Of a stretch of 40,250 nt of DNA, positions 16,689-25,825 are shown one piece after another. The notes below the pieces were generated by a model. It worked only from the letters and a program-made list of their open reading frames with translations, was not told where the DNA came from and ran no database searches. The translations under genes and the position numbers were made by a program. The stretch is taken from positions 1 through 40,250 of the forward strand of contig CALEPX010000011.1 in NCBI GenBank assembly GCA_937911045.1, written 5' to 3'. The stretch's first letter is position 1, and each line of letters starts with the position of its first letter. The stretch comes from an uncultured Fretibacterium sp. (GTDB lineage Bacteria > Synergistota > Synergistia > Synergistales > Aminobacteriaceae).

Positions 16689-17621
16689 ATGGAACAAGTA
16701 AGATCTTTATCGCAGTTAATCGAGGAAGCAGCAAAGTTGTGCGCGGACAAGGGCAAGAAGAGAATCTCTGTCGCGATGGCTGAAGATGCCGGATTGATTT
16801 CAGCAATCGAAGAAGCTCGCAAATTGGGTCTCGTTGAAGCTACGTTGGTCGGAAATCCCGACAAAGTCAAAGAGTGCATAGCCGAAGCCGGTGCGTCTGA
16901 GTCAAGTTATCATATTATTCCGGAGACAAACGAGGCTCAGTGCGGGATCGTCGCAGTAACGGAAGTTTCGTCAAAACGCGCTGACATTTACATGAAGGGA
17001 CAGCTTCACACGGATAATTTCCTTCGCGGAATGCTGAATAAAGAAGTCGGTCTTCGTGTTGGCAAGAAAGCGATCTCGCATTGTTATTTCCATTCGATTC
17101 CGGGATATGACCGCGTAATTTTCATTGCGGACGGAGCTTTTAACATGTATCCGGATCTTAAAATGAAGGCTGACATCGTTCAGAATACGGCGAATTTTGC
17201 ACGTTCACTCGGTGTCGAACTTCCGAAAGTTGCGTGTCTCTCAGCTGTTGAACTTGTGAATCCTGACATGCCCTGCACACTTGACGCAGCAGCACTCGTC
17301 CAGATGAATCAGCGCGGACAGATTAAGAATTGCATCGTTGACGGACCGTTAGCACTTGACAACGCAATCAACGAGGAAGCAGCCAAGATTAAGCATATTA
17401 AATCACCGGTTGCCGGACATGCTGACGTTTTATTCGTGCCGCAAATCGAAGTCGGAAACGCTCTTGCGAAATCGATTAGCTTCTTTGCGAAGGGCAGCGA
17501 AACAGCCGGATTAATCATCGGAGCAGCAGCACCTGTAGTTTTGACGAGCCGCGCAGATTCACCCAGAGCGAAATTATTGTCAATCGCCGGAGCAGTCATG
17601 TTAGCGCATCATCAGGGATAA
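16689..17621 (+). CDS. ptb: phosphate butyryltransferase / phosphate acyltransferase
   Basis: Exchanges the CoA of butyryl- or branched acyl-CoA for phosphate; the acyl phosphate then yields ATP through an acyl kinase. The 310 residues align in length and pattern with Ptb (ISVAMAEDAGLISAIEEAR near 26-44, LVGNPDKVKE, ADIYMKGQLHTDNFLRGML, GYDRVIFIADGAFNMYPDL, AKSISFFA near 262-269). The shared Pta/Ptb fold is clear; acetyl versus butyryl preference cannot be settled by eye. No buk kinase follows, which is unusual. The ribosome site GAAGGAG stands 11 nt before the ATG. Context with an aminotransferase suggests Stickland-type or oxidative amino-acid fermentation. Confidence 0.88.
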   Translation: MEQVRSLSQLIEEAAKLCADKGKKRISVAMAEDAGLISAIEEARKLGLVEATLVGNPDKVKECIAEAGASESSYHIIPETNEAQCGIVAVTEVSSKRADIYMKGQLHTDNFLRGMLNKEVGLRVGKKAISHCYFHSIPGYDRVIFIADGAFNMYPDLKMKADIVQNTANFARSLGVELPKVACLSAVELVNPDMPCTLDAAALVQMNQRGQIKNCIVDGPLALDNAINEEAAKIKHIKSPVAGHADVLFVPQIEVGNALAKSISFFAKGSETAGLIIGAAAPVVLTSRADSPRAKLLSIAGAVMLAHHQG

Positions 17622-17651
17622 TATTATTCAGAAGGAGTTGTTAAAGCAAGC

Positions 17652-18353
17652 ATGAAATTTTCAGGAAAGATTTTAGCAGTGGCGTGTTTAGCCGCGTTAA
17701 TCGCAACGCCTACATTTGCCGCACAGAAAAAACGTAAACCAGTTCCAGAGCAGAAAGTTCCGCCGAAAGTTCAGCCTCAGCCGGAACAGAAACACGAACC
17801 AGCTCAGAAACCGCGTCATAATCAACAACAGCAGCATCAGAAGCCCTCTACGAGAACAGCACCGTCTCGCAAGCAGGCACCCAAACCAGCTCCGAAACCT
17901 GCTTCGAAGCCTGCGCCTGCCCCAGCTCAGAAGCCAGTTCCGAAACCTGCACCAGCTCCAGCTCCAAAACCAGCTCCGAAGCCTGCACCTGCTCCAGCTC
18001 AGAAAGCACCCGGACGCAGAATCGAGATTGATCCAAGAGCTGACCAGAGATTATCGGGGTGGCTGTCAAGAAATGATGTTGTGTCAGTCGTGATGAAAAA
18101 TCGCGGCGGTGCAAATGTCCGAACGCTGAACGCACGAAAAGTCAAACGCGGCGATTATTACAGAATGCGCAACGTTCCAGCTGGAACTCAATTCACAGTT
18201 CCGAACGGTTGGAGAATAGTTTGTGTTTCGGGTTTTGTCGAGGGATTAGGCTCAAGCGGTCATCACACAAATGATGGCTACGTTGTGTACACCGGCGGTC
18301 AGAGAGTTTTGTTGAAGAACGGCGCGAGTGATTTGCGAATTTACACGCGCTAA
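17652..18353 (+). CDS. exported Pro/Ala/Lys-repeat protein with C-terminal globular domain
   Basis: Function unknown. The 233 residues comprise a signal peptide (about 1-23, ending TFAAQ), a Gln/His/Lys/Pro-rich stretch, then KPAPKPAP-type repeats (about 75-120; DNA repeats at about 17878-18009), and a compact C-terminal domain (about 125-233) rich in Arg, Val and Gly. The last part reads like a small beta-domain (YYRMRNVPAGTQFTVPNGW, GGQRVLLKNGASDL). The basic repeat region could span peptidoglycan, as in TonB-like or wall-spanning proteins. AAGGAG is about 15 nt from the ATG, longer than usual. A weak hairpin follows at 18386-18417. Confidence 0.7.
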   Translation: MKFSGKILAVACLAALIATPTFAAQKKRKPVPEQKVPPKVQPQPEQKHEPAQKPRHNQQQQHQKPSTRTAPSRKQAPKPAPKPASKPAPAPAQKPVPKPAPAPAPKPAPKPAPAPAQKAPGRRIEIDPRADQRLSGWLSRNDVVSVVMKNRGGANVRTLNARKVKRGDYYRMRNVPAGTQFTVPNGWRIVCVSGFVEGLGSSGHHTNDGYVVYTGGQRVLLKNGASDLRIYTR

Positions 18354-18385
18354 TTAGCTAATCAAGAGTAAAAGTTCATTCGGCT

Positions 18386-18417
18386 GCGTGAGAGTGTTTG
18401 TGATAATGCTCTTGCGC
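18386..18417. terminator. hairpin between convergent genes
   Basis: A 9-bp stem allowing two G-T pairs (18386-18394 with 18409-18417) lies between the stops of the plus-strand repeat protein and the minus-strand helicase gene. On the plus strand it is followed by a short T-rich run after GGTCGA. Possibly a weak bidirectional terminator. Confidence 0.4.
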
Positions 18418-18427
18418 GGTCGATTTT

Positions 18428-21400
18428 TCATGCGAAAAGTTCGTCGAGTTCACGTGCAAGTGTATCGTCTTTCACATATTCTAACGCATTCACCTGACGA
18501 AAATTATGCTTCGGGATTTTCTCTCCATTAGCATCGAAACCCAGAATAAAATTCGTCGCAATCCTGTAAATAATCTCAGACGGCGCAAGTCCGTAAACCT
18601 GTTTCGCAAAAATATGCTGCAAACGCTTTGTCGGATTCGGGGAAAAATTTTTCATGGCACGTGACCGATACAGGCGTTTCACAATCTCAGCAATATATAA
18701 TCCGGATTTCATGTACAAGTCAACGAACGTCTTGTCCGGATCATCAAAACACCCGGGATTCTCCTGCTCAAGCATGTCTAGCATTTTATTCACGATTGAT
18801 TTCGGCGTGAAAATCTGATTCGTCTTCTGCGGGGGAATATAATCGAAAATATTTTCCGTCGTGCCATCTTCAAAATAATTCGCCAATGTTCGGCGCAAAT
18901 TCATAAATTCACGCACTGAATCATCAAAGACTTCCGGGTTAAAAAATTTGCAGTCATCTCTCAAATGTCTGAATTGCTCAAGCGAAATACTCGTCACTTC
19001 ACGAAATACTGAATCCGGAATTATCTTGTCAAAATTTTCAAGCGTTACGTTATCGTCACCATATGCCATCAAGAATGACGGAATCGTTCGGGAAAATCCT
19101 CGCAAATGATCTCGCACCGAAGTTTCAAACGAGTCTCGCTCGCGTTCATTTTTGTTCGTCTCCACAGTTTCGACTAATTCTCTCGTGGTTTCCGGCAAAA
19201 TCTCATGAAGTCTCTCTAGCAATTCCTGATCCGCCTTATGTCGTTCATGTTCTGACTCTGTATTTTGCTGCTGAATATTACGCGTATCGAATGCTTTGTC
19301 AATTTTACGCGCAACATTTTCGTGCAGATTTTTTTCAAGGCGTTTCTCGTCCGATTTCGTGATTCCAGAACCGTAATATTCTTTCGCAATATCAATCGCT
19401 TGTGTAATATTCTCGTGAAAATCTTTCTTGATAGATTCGGGATCTTTATCAATCGTAATTTCTGAGTAAATCTTCTCACCGAAAATTTCTTTATCAAGCC
19501 CGATTATGTTTTCATCGTCAAGCTTAATATTACCGTCCTCATCAACCGGAATCTCGCGCGCTTTGTCAAAATCAATCTCGAAATTCCTGGCTGCATATTC
19601 GCTAACCGGCGTAATTTGCTTGATGATCTCGAAAATTTCTTCCGAAGAGTGAAATACGTTGCTGATATTCTGAAACAGAAAATCCGACATGAATCCGCGA
19701 CGGACAACTTCTTTAGATTTAATCTTGCGCGGAATTAACAGAACTTTCTCAGCATCAAGTTCGATCATTTTTCCGTCGTCATCCTCACCGATAACCGGAA
19801 AAAAATTCAGCAGCTCACGAACATTTGCTCTGCGCGTATCATCGTCATCGCGTCCGGAAATCAGCTTATTCGCAAATTCTTCGTAAATTACAAGCGTGCG
19901 TGCCGGATCAAAATCGAATACGTAGGCGTTCTCCTTGCGATAATATTCTCGCTTGCCACTGTTGCGAAATACACACGGATTTTGTGCGCGAAACGCTGCC
20001 TGTATATATTCCGATGAGGATCGCATATTCGAAAGCATCAACACTCCTGTCCATTCGGGAATCGTAACGCCGTTCGTTAATTGCCCGACTGAGAGCGTGA
20101 TCGTTTTCTCGTGTTCCCTGATAGCCTCAACAACTTTGTCGTAAGATTTTTGCTTCTCATCGTCATCGTAAATTTTCCCGTCACCGGCTGCCAGAATTAT
20201 CCCGTAATTCTCGAATACCGGATGAGACTTCAATTTTTTGCTGAGCTGTCTGGCTGATTCAACACGATCCAATAACCAGAGCGTGTGCCGCAACTCATCG
20301 CGCAATTCGGGCGTAGAAAACGGGAATTTCTCCTGAGTAGTCAGTGCGTTCAGAAATTTGTCAATCTCAGCATCATGCACAAAGCCTTTGCTATTCGTCG
20401 CAAAAAATTCGTTCAGGTCAAACGCGTATTTCTCCGTTTCTCCGTCTATCTCGATCCCTTGTGAAGCTTTGTCTCGAATAATTTCGCTCATCTGATACGT
20501 AAACAGATTCAATTTCGGCATGTCCGCGTATGGATTTTCACTCGCGGATTCTAATTCGTGCTTCTTGCGTTGTTCATCAGCGTATGTCCAGTTATAGATC
20601 GCGTCATTCGGGAATTTTTTGTCCGCCAGTGCCTTGAACGGTGTCCCTGAAAGATACAGCGTGAATTTCGGTTCGATAATATCAAGCACTACTTCAGATT
20701 TGAGCGTGTCCACACCCTCGTGAGCTTCGTCAATAATAACTACGTCCCAAGAAATTTTACTGACCTCTCGCAGCTTGTCATTATCGCCGCCGAAATATTT
20801 CGAGCCTTTCAGACCTTGCAGCGATACAAACTCGATTAAGCCCATTCGTTTGGCTTTGGGATTTTCAGCGCACAGTTTCGCATCATTCGCGTATTCTTCA
20901 TACTTAATAACTTGTGGCTTATCCTTCAACGCGTCTACAATGCTTACGAAAAAATATCCGCCAACACGTCCGATGAATTTCTCGTAATCACTGTACCATG
21001 AGTTTGCGATTGCCGGACGGTTCGTCATAATCAGAACGTTCTCAGCTTCGATTCGCTTTATGAACTCGTACACGGATAACGTTTTGCCGAATCGGGGCTT
21101 TGCATTCCAGAGAAATTTCCCGTTCTCGTGAGTCCGGTAATAATTCACAGTTTGTGTCACGGCATCGAGTTGTTCATCACGCAGCTTGTACGCAATGACC
21201 GTCTTAAGATAATCGGAATTTTCTACACTACCGCGATTTTCACGAAACTTTAGAAAATGTTCTCGCGATTTTTCCGGGCTTACGTGAAACCATTCGTTAC
21301 GATCGGATTTTGCGAAATATTCGTTGCCCTCGTCCTGAGGTTGTTTTACGCCAAGTTTTCTCAAATACGCATGAAAATCCACGTCCCGAAAATTTTCGCC

Positions 21401-21613
21401 ACTGTTCTGGAACGTTGCCTCTCCCTGCCATTCCTTCTTAGCCAGAATGCCGGCGGTGTGAGTTTGTTGACGAATGCGCGCGTCCACATCACGCTCAGTG
21501 TAGCCGATCTTGATATATCCGTCATGATATTCCACTCCCGGAGTTGTGTAGGCGTAAATCATCGGCACAATTTTTCGCGAGCTTCTGATCATGTTCGTGA
21601 TATTCCGCTGCAT
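18428..21613 (-). CDS. GIY-YIG/T5orf172-SF2 helicase-degenerate methyltransferase fusion (restriction factor)
   Basis: A 1061-residue defence-type protein. Residues about 17-115 resemble a GIY-YIG-like T5orf172 nuclease (MIYAYTTP, YIKIGYTERDVDARI, E107 in NEWFHVS). About 140-560 is a superfamily 2 helicase with a Walker A-like NAKPRFGKT (170-178), DEAH box VVIIDEAHE (291-299), motif III SGTPF (322-326) and motif VI-like QAAFRAQNP (538-546). About 700-900 is long, charged and helical. The last 131 residues (931-1061) echo an N6-methyltransferase core: IFTPKSIVNKM (motif X-like), DLYMKSGLY where DPACGSG would be, and a motif III-like helix, but no NPPY; it is probably catalytically dead and used for recognition. 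The ATG follows AAAGGAG inside the methyltransferase end, one base after its stop. A restriction role is inferred from the partner. Confidence 0.83.
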   Translation of the reverse strand: MQRNITNMIRSSRKIVPMIYAYTTPGVEYHDGYIKIGYTERDVDARIRQQTHTAGILAKKEWQGEATFQNSGENFRDVDFHAYLRKLGVKQPQDEGNEYFAKSDRNEWFHVSPEKSREHFLKFRENRGSVENSDYLKTVIAYKLRDEQLDAVTQTVNYYRTHENGKFLWNAKPRFGKTLSVYEFIKRIEAENVLIMTNRPAIANSWYSDYEKFIGRVGGYFFVSIVDALKDKPQVIKYEEYANDAKLCAENPKAKRMGLIEFVSLQGLKGSKYFGGDNDKLREVSKISWDVVIIDEAHEGVDTLKSEVVLDIIEPKFTLYLSGTPFKALADKKFPNDAIYNWTYADEQRKKHELESASENPYADMPKLNLFTYQMSEIIRDKASQGIEIDGETEKYAFDLNEFFATNSKGFVHDAEIDKFLNALTTQEKFPFSTPELRDELRHTLWLLDRVESARQLSKKLKSHPVFENYGIILAAGDGKIYDDDEKQKSYDKVVEAIREHEKTITLSVGQLTNGVTIPEWTGVLMLSNMRSSSEYIQAAFRAQNPCVFRNSGKREYYRKENAYVFDFDPARTLVIYEEFANKLISGRDDDDTRRANVRELLNFFPVIGEDDDGKMIELDAEKVLLIPRKIKSKEVVRRGFMSDFLFQNISNVFHSSEEIFEIIKQITPVSEYAARNFEIDFDKAREIPVDEDGNIKLDDENIIGLDKEIFGEKIYSEITIDKDPESIKKDFHENITQAIDIAKEYYGSGITKSDEKRLEKNLHENVARKIDKAFDTRNIQQQNTESEHERHKADQELLERLHEILPETTRELVETVETNKNERERDSFETSVRDHLRGFSRTIPSFLMAYGDDNVTLENFDKIIPDSVFREVTSISLEQFRHLRDDCKFFNPEVFDDSVREFMNLRRTLANYFEDGTTENIFDYIPPQKTNQIFTPKSIVNKMLDMLEQENPGCFDDPDKTFVDLYMKSGLYIAEIVKRLYRSRAMKNFSPNPTKRLQHIFAKQVYGLAPSEIIYRIATNFILGFDANGEKIPKHNFRQVNALEYVKDDTLARELDELFA

Positions 21614-21614
21614 G

Positions 21615-23495
21615 TTACGACATCTCCTTTACGTGCGTCTCGATGAAATTGATCTCCTCGTCAGATAATCCGTACTTGCGATAAAGCTGCTGATCGATTT
21701 CCGCGATTGTTGCTGACCAATCTATATCCGATTCGGGCGCGAAATTCTGAAGGGGAACAAATTGCCATTTTTCGGGCGGATTATCCTGCGTAATCTTCAA
21801 CACACCCAGCATCACGCGACAAAATTTCGAGCAGATGTATTTGTAGCAGGCTTTGGCTTCTTCCTCAGTATCGAACGAGCCGATAGTCATGAATGTTTCC
21901 GTATGCCCGATTAACGGTTGCCCGATTAACGGTGTAGATAACACTTCGCCGATAGCACCGCTGCCATTTGCTTTAGCAAGAAACACTTTCCACTTGTAGA
22001 GATTGGGGACATCATTGACGTAATCGCGACGAATATATTTCTTAACACGCTGATTCTTCTCACGCCCGAGAATCTGAATGTACTCGTGTCTGTCGTCGGG
22101 TTTTTCATCGTGAAATATCGGGGACAAACGATCAAAAGCATTAGCCCCAACACGCGAATCACTAATCTTTGCAGTTTCATCTGGATATTCAGTATAAGCT
22201 TTCTTTGAAAAACGATAAAGCCCACGATTCATCACTATTGCACTAAATGACGAAAACCCCACGGAATTTTTCACCTTGCTCAGAATCGAGTTCAGCTCCG
22301 GATATGCTGTGTATATTCCGATTGCGCCGAAATTTTTGCTCGTGTCTCTGTATGTGATAGCAACTCCGCCCTTGATGTCAGTGTTGCGAAATAATTTGCT
22401 GCTGTCCTGTTCGTATTCCAAAACTTTGAGGTGTTCGTCATTGAGCATTTTCTCGTTCCATGCTTTGGCAGTTGCTCCGGCGTTGAACAAGAATCTTGCG
22501 GGTGTTATCAACATAACTCTGTCTGAGATTTCGTAGGCTGCGTTCATGAATTTGTCGTATACGGGCGGTGCAAATGCTTTCTGTTCGCCAACGGTATCGT
22601 CCTGATACGGCGGATTACCAATGCAAAAGTCAAATTTCATCGTGTGTGTCACTCCTTTGCAAGTATTATATTCCAGAGATCTATTCGCGCGCCAGTTAAA
22701 GATTTTGCACTCTTTATTCTGAGTTACGTTCAGAAACGTCAACTGTCGCCCCTCACAGTAAGCATCTTCCAACGCTCCTCGCGGCACTGTAGCCGTCAGT
22801 CCGTCCATTTGCCAAAAATTCCAGGCTATTGCGTTCGTGATTGCTCTGAGAGTTTTGCGGAAAATTTTGTCGTAAGTATTTCCCCAGCGAGCGTTGTAAT
22901 ATTCTATGAAGGTCATGAACAGATTCACTCGTGCCAGAAGCAGATTATCACCCTGCCATTCGTAGCCGTAAACCGATTGAAATGCGCGCAACGTCCATTT
23001 GAGCCATGTTTCTGAATCATGAGAGTTCTCGTTTACGATTCTGAGTTTTCGATCGAGAATGCCGACGCGATTTTCGAGAATGATTTCTTCACCCGATGCA
23101 GCGTCGTAACGTGATACGATGTATGGAGCTTCACCGCACGTAATCTCCAGCCAGCGAGAGTCAACATATTTCTGCCAATTTTTGCGTGTATCGTAGAAAA
23201 GCATGTCGCAGTAATTATTCATTTTGCAGCATAACCATGCCGGCGAAAACACTTCAGCTTTTTTCCGGGTGCGCAAAATTTGTTCTTCCTGAGATTTTAG
23301 AGTTCGCGGTTTCAGGTTCATCGCGTTCAAGAGATTTATTGTGATGGGCATATTAGCGGCGTAATCGAGTCCCAGATTTTCGTAGCTGCCGGTTGCGAAC
23401 AGGATATTTTTGCGAGTAGTCTTGTCCGTGAGAAGTTGCTGTAAATTTTCGCGTAACAGCTTGCATTCGTGAATTAGAGAATTTAACTCGAACAT
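21615..23495 (-). CDS. Eco57I-type N6-adenine DNA methyltransferase
   Basis: Modification partner of the helicase gene. Motif X-like EVFSPAWLCCKMNN is near residue 82, the SAM-binding motif I variant LEITCGEAPYIVSRYD near 117, LLLARVNLFMTF near 195, and the catalytic NPPY at 294-297 (FCIGNPPYQ). After this come GGVAITYRD and a C-terminal half that probably includes target recognition. It has 626 residues from the ATG at 23495; an earlier in-frame GTG at 23531 lies in the preceding terminator and is not used here. No good ribosome site precedes 23495. An internal AAAGGAGTG followed by in-frame ATG (22638-22640) could start a second product just before NPPY. It ends one base before the helicase ATG. 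The pair probably forms one restriction-modification unit. Confidence 0.88.
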   Translation of the reverse strand: MFELNSLIHECKLLRENLQQLLTDKTTRKNILFATGSYENLGLDYAANMPITINLLNAMNLKPRTLKSQEEQILRTRKKAEVFSPAWLCCKMNNYCDMLFYDTRKNWQKYVDSRWLEITCGEAPYIVSRYDAASGEEIILENRVGILDRKLRIVNENSHDSETWLKWTLRAFQSVYGYEWQGDNLLLARVNLFMTFIEYYNARWGNTYDKIFRKTLRAITNAIAWNFWQMDGLTATVPRGALEDAYCEGRQLTFLNVTQNKECKIFNWRANRSLEYNTCKGVTHTMKFDFCIGNPPYQDDTVGEQKAFAPPVYDKFMNAAYEISDRVMLITPARFLFNAGATAKAWNEKMLNDEHLKVLEYEQDSSKLFRNTDIKGGVAITYRDTSKNFGAIGIYTAYPELNSILSKVKNSVGFSSFSAIVMNRGLYRFSKKAYTEYPDETAKISDSRVGANAFDRLSPIFHDEKPDDRHEYIQILGREKNQRVKKYIRRDYVNDVPNLYKWKVFLAKANGSGAIGEVLSTPLIGQPLIGHTETFMTIGSFDTEEEAKACYKYICSKFCRVMLGVLKITQDNPPEKWQFVPLQNFAPESDIDWSATIAEIDQQLYRKYGLSDEEINFIETHVKEMS

Positions 23496-23514
23496 GGCGT
23501 GATATTTTTGCAAA

Positions 23515-23545
23515 AGTAAAGCCCCACTCACTGAAGAGCGAGGCT
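23515..23545 (-). terminator. hairpin between alcohol dehydrogenase and the restriction-modification cassette
   Basis: A 10-bp stem with two mismatches (23520-23529 with 23536-23545) lies 9 bp past the dehydrogenase stop. Read on the minus strand it is followed by TTTACTTTT. This is a plausible rho-independent terminator that separates the cassette from the upstream gene. Confidence 0.55.
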
Positions 23546-23553
23546 CACTTGAA

Positions 23554-24720
23554 TTACATGCTAGCTTTAAGGATTGCTATGACTTCTTCACGAGTTAATT
23601 TCTTGTAGCCGCCATCGAGTAAGAACGTTGCGTCTGCGATTCCCTCGTACATATCTTCAGTTACGCCGAGTTCTTTCAGGCTGAGCACAGCACCGATTTC
23701 GCGAATCCAGTTTTCGAGAGCGTCAATTCCTGCGAGAGCAATTTGTTCGTCAGATTTTCCGTCGGGATTTACGCCCCAAACATTCACGGCAAATCTTGCG
23801 AATTTTTTCACGCCGAATTTCATGATGGTCTTGTAATACGCAATCGAAACTGCTGAGAGCGTCATTCCGTGTGTAGCATTCGTGTACGCGCCGACAGCCT
23901 GACCGATCATGTGAACTTCCCAATCAGTGCTTTTGCCCTTAGCGATTAACGTGTTCAAAGCCCAAGTTGCCGTCCACATGATATTGCTGCGAGCTTCGTA
24001 GTCCGTCGGATTTTTCACAGCGATTCTCGAACTTGCGATTAGTGATTTCATCAAGCCTTCTGATAAATAATCGCTGGTGTTGTCATCTGTTCCGGAGAAA
24101 TATTGTTCCATTATGTGCGACATAATATCAAAAAAGCCCGCGACCATTTGATATTTCGGAACTGTGAACGTGTATTCCGGATTCAGAATCGAGAACTTCG
24201 GGAAAACGTTATCGCCGAATACGTGACCGATCTTTAATTTCTGCGCGTGATTCGTTATTACGCTGCCGCCGTTCATTTCGCTGCCAGTGCCGACCATAGT
24301 AAGAACGCACGCAACCGGAATAATCTTGTTGTCAACGTCTTCCATTCGCAGGAAATATTTTTCCCAGGGGTCTTCGCTGCAATACGCCGATACTGAAACA
24401 GCTTTTGAATAATCGCATACCGAACCGCCGCCAACAGCCAAGATTAAGTCAACGGAATTTTCTTTTGCGAGTTTGCAGCCCTCGTATAATTTCTCGACCG
24501 TTGGATTTGACATTACGCCCGAAAGTTCGATTATGTTTTTGTCGCAGGATTTTAGAATTTTCACGATTTCGTCGTATAATCCGTTTTTCTTGATTGAGCC
24601 GCCGCCATACGTGAGAAGAATATTTCCCCCGTAATTCCTGAGTTCGGAAGCCAAATTCGCCAACGCATCTCTGCCGAAATACAAGCGCGTCGGGTTTGAA
24701 TAGCTGAAATTTCCTAACAT
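23554..24720 (-). CDS. iron-containing alcohol dehydrogenase (YqhD/butanol dehydrogenase type)
   Basis: Reduces aldehydes to alcohols with NAD(P)H in the cytoplasm, regenerating oxidised cofactor in fermentation. The 388 residues carry the nucleotide-binding GGGS motifs (39-42 and 97-100) and the four metal ligands D198, H202, H270 and H284 (FFDIMSHIMEQYF and WEVHMIGQAVGAYTNATHG). The opening FSYSNPTRLYFG and overall length match BdhA/YqhD. Cofactor preference cannot be decided by eye, though the GGGS second motif is common in NADPH-using YqhD. The start ATG has AAAGGAG about 8 nt upstream. It lies 33 bp after the hydrolase stop and may be part of the MerR-linked cluster for reactive-aldehyde or electrophile handling (inference). 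Confidence 0.94.
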   Translation of the reverse strand: MLGNFSYSNPTRLYFGRDALANLASELRNYGGNILLTYGGGSIKKNGLYDEIVKILKSCDKNIIELSGVMSNPTVEKLYEGCKLAKENSVDLILAVGGGSVCDYSKAVSVSAYCSEDPWEKYFLRMEDVDNKIIPVACVLTMVGTGSEMNGGSVITNHAQKLKIGHVFGDNVFPKFSILNPEYTFTVPKYQMVAGFFDIMSHIMEQYFSGTDDNTSDYLSEGLMKSLIASSRIAVKNPTDYEARSNIMWTATWALNTLIAKGKSTDWEVHMIGQAVGAYTNATHGMTLSAVSIAYYKTIMKFGVKKFARFAVNVWGVNPDGKSDEQIALAGIDALENWIREIGAVLSLKELGVTEDMYEGIADATFLLDGGYKKLTREEVIAILKASM

Positions 24721-24752
24721 GTTTATTTACTCCTTTAGCAATTATTTATGTG

Positions 24753-25793
24753 TTATTTCAGATACGTCTTGAAAAATTCGTCGATGTCATTGAACGGGAT
24801 CTTCTCGAAATTGTCGTATAAATCAACGTGTGACGCTCCGGGAATAATCATTAATTTCTTGTTATCGCCCTTCAAGAGTTTGAACGCGTCTTCACTGAAA
24901 TATCTTGAATGAGCGTTTTCGCCGTGAATCACTAATACTGCGCTTCTGATTTCGTCCGCGTGTTTCAGAATTGGCATGACGATGAACGGCAGGAATGATG
25001 TCGTGTTCCAACCCTCGTTAGAATTTACTGAGCGTGCATGATAACCGCGTGGCGTCTTGTAATACGCGTGATAATCTTTCACAAATTGCGGCGCGTCTTC
25101 GGGCAAAGGATCAATAACTCCTCCGGCTCGTGCAAAAGTTCCGTTCATGTAATCCTGAGTACGTTGAGCATTCATCATTTGTTTTTTCGTGTAACGTGTG
25201 TCTGGAGAATCTTCAGAATCGAAATATCCGTTCGCTGCCATTCGCGTAAGATCGTACATTGTTGAGACAAGTGTCGCTTTGATTCGCGTATCCATGGCTG
25301 CAACGTTCAGAGCAAATCCTCCCCAGCCGCAAATTCCAATAATTCCGATTTTCTCAGGGTCAACGAAATCTTGCACTGACAAATAATCAACTGCTGCCGA
25401 AAAATCTTCGGTGTTAATTTCTGGTGAGCCTAAGTTGCGAGAATTTCCGACTCCGCCGCTTTCGCCAGTGAATGACGGATCAAAAGCCAACGTGACATAA
25501 CCGCGCCGAGCCATTTCCTGAGCGTACAAACCTGAAGACTGTTCTTTCACAGCTCCGAACGGTCCGGAAACTGCCAACGCTGCGTATTTTTTATTCGCGT
25601 CGAAATCTTTCGGGAGATAAATATGCCCGACTAAATCGATTCCGTAACGATTATGAAATCTCGCCATCGAAACTTTCACGTCTGGATTCTTCGCGAAAAC
25701 CCTTGTGTCGTCAGTCAATGCCTCGAAATCAAAAGCACATGCCGACGAAACTGATAATACGATAACTGCTAATACTGCTAATAAATATTTCAA
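24753..25793 (-). CDS. exported alpha/beta hydrolase with Cys nucleophile (paralogue 1)
   Basis: A dienelactone-hydrolase-like alpha/beta hydrolase, 346 residues. It has a signal peptide (about 1-20, LSVSSACA), core strands around AALAVSGPFG, the nucleophile elbow GICGWGG with C155 in place of Ser, and H322 in GASHVDLYDN. HGENAHSRYF likely holds the third catalytic residue. The TTG start at 25793 has CAGGAG 8 nt upstream. A promoter with a 19-bp spacer lies just upstream (25826-25856), the arrangement activated by MerR proteins. A similar gene sits 70 bp upstream on the same strand. Substrate unknown. Confidence 0.83.
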   Translation of the reverse strand: MKYLLAVLAVIVLSVSSACAFDFEALTDDTRVFAKNPDVKVSMARFHNRYGIDLVGHIYLPKDFDANKKYAALAVSGPFGAVKEQSSGLYAQEMARRGYVTLAFDPSFTGESGGVGNSRNLGSPEINTEDFSAAVDYLSVQDFVDPEKIGIIGICGWGGFALNVAAMDTRIKATLVSTMYDLTRMAANGYFDSEDSPDTRYTKKQMMNAQRTQDYMNGTFARAGGVIDPLPEDAPQFVKDYHAYYKTPRGYHARSVNSNEGWNTTSFLPFIVMPILKHADEIRSAVLVIHGENAHSRYFSEDAFKLLKGDNKKLMIIPGASHVDLYDNFEKIPFNDIDEFFKTYLK

Positions 25794-25825
25794 AAAAATC
25801 GCTCCTGTTTTATAAATTTGCTAGT

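Noticed and set aside
17878..18009. Opposite-strand frame with Glu/Leu/Val repeats over the KPAP region
   Set aside because: Mirror of the Pro/Ala codon repeats; no ribosome site or family.
23496..23531. GTG 23531 as methyltransferase start
   Set aside because: It lies inside the terminator hairpin of the upstream gene and has no ribosome site.
18428..23545. Restriction cassette as a recently transferred island by composition
   Set aside because: Base use by eye is similar to its neighbours, and no direct repeats, integrase or tRNA flank it; transfer is possible but not shown.
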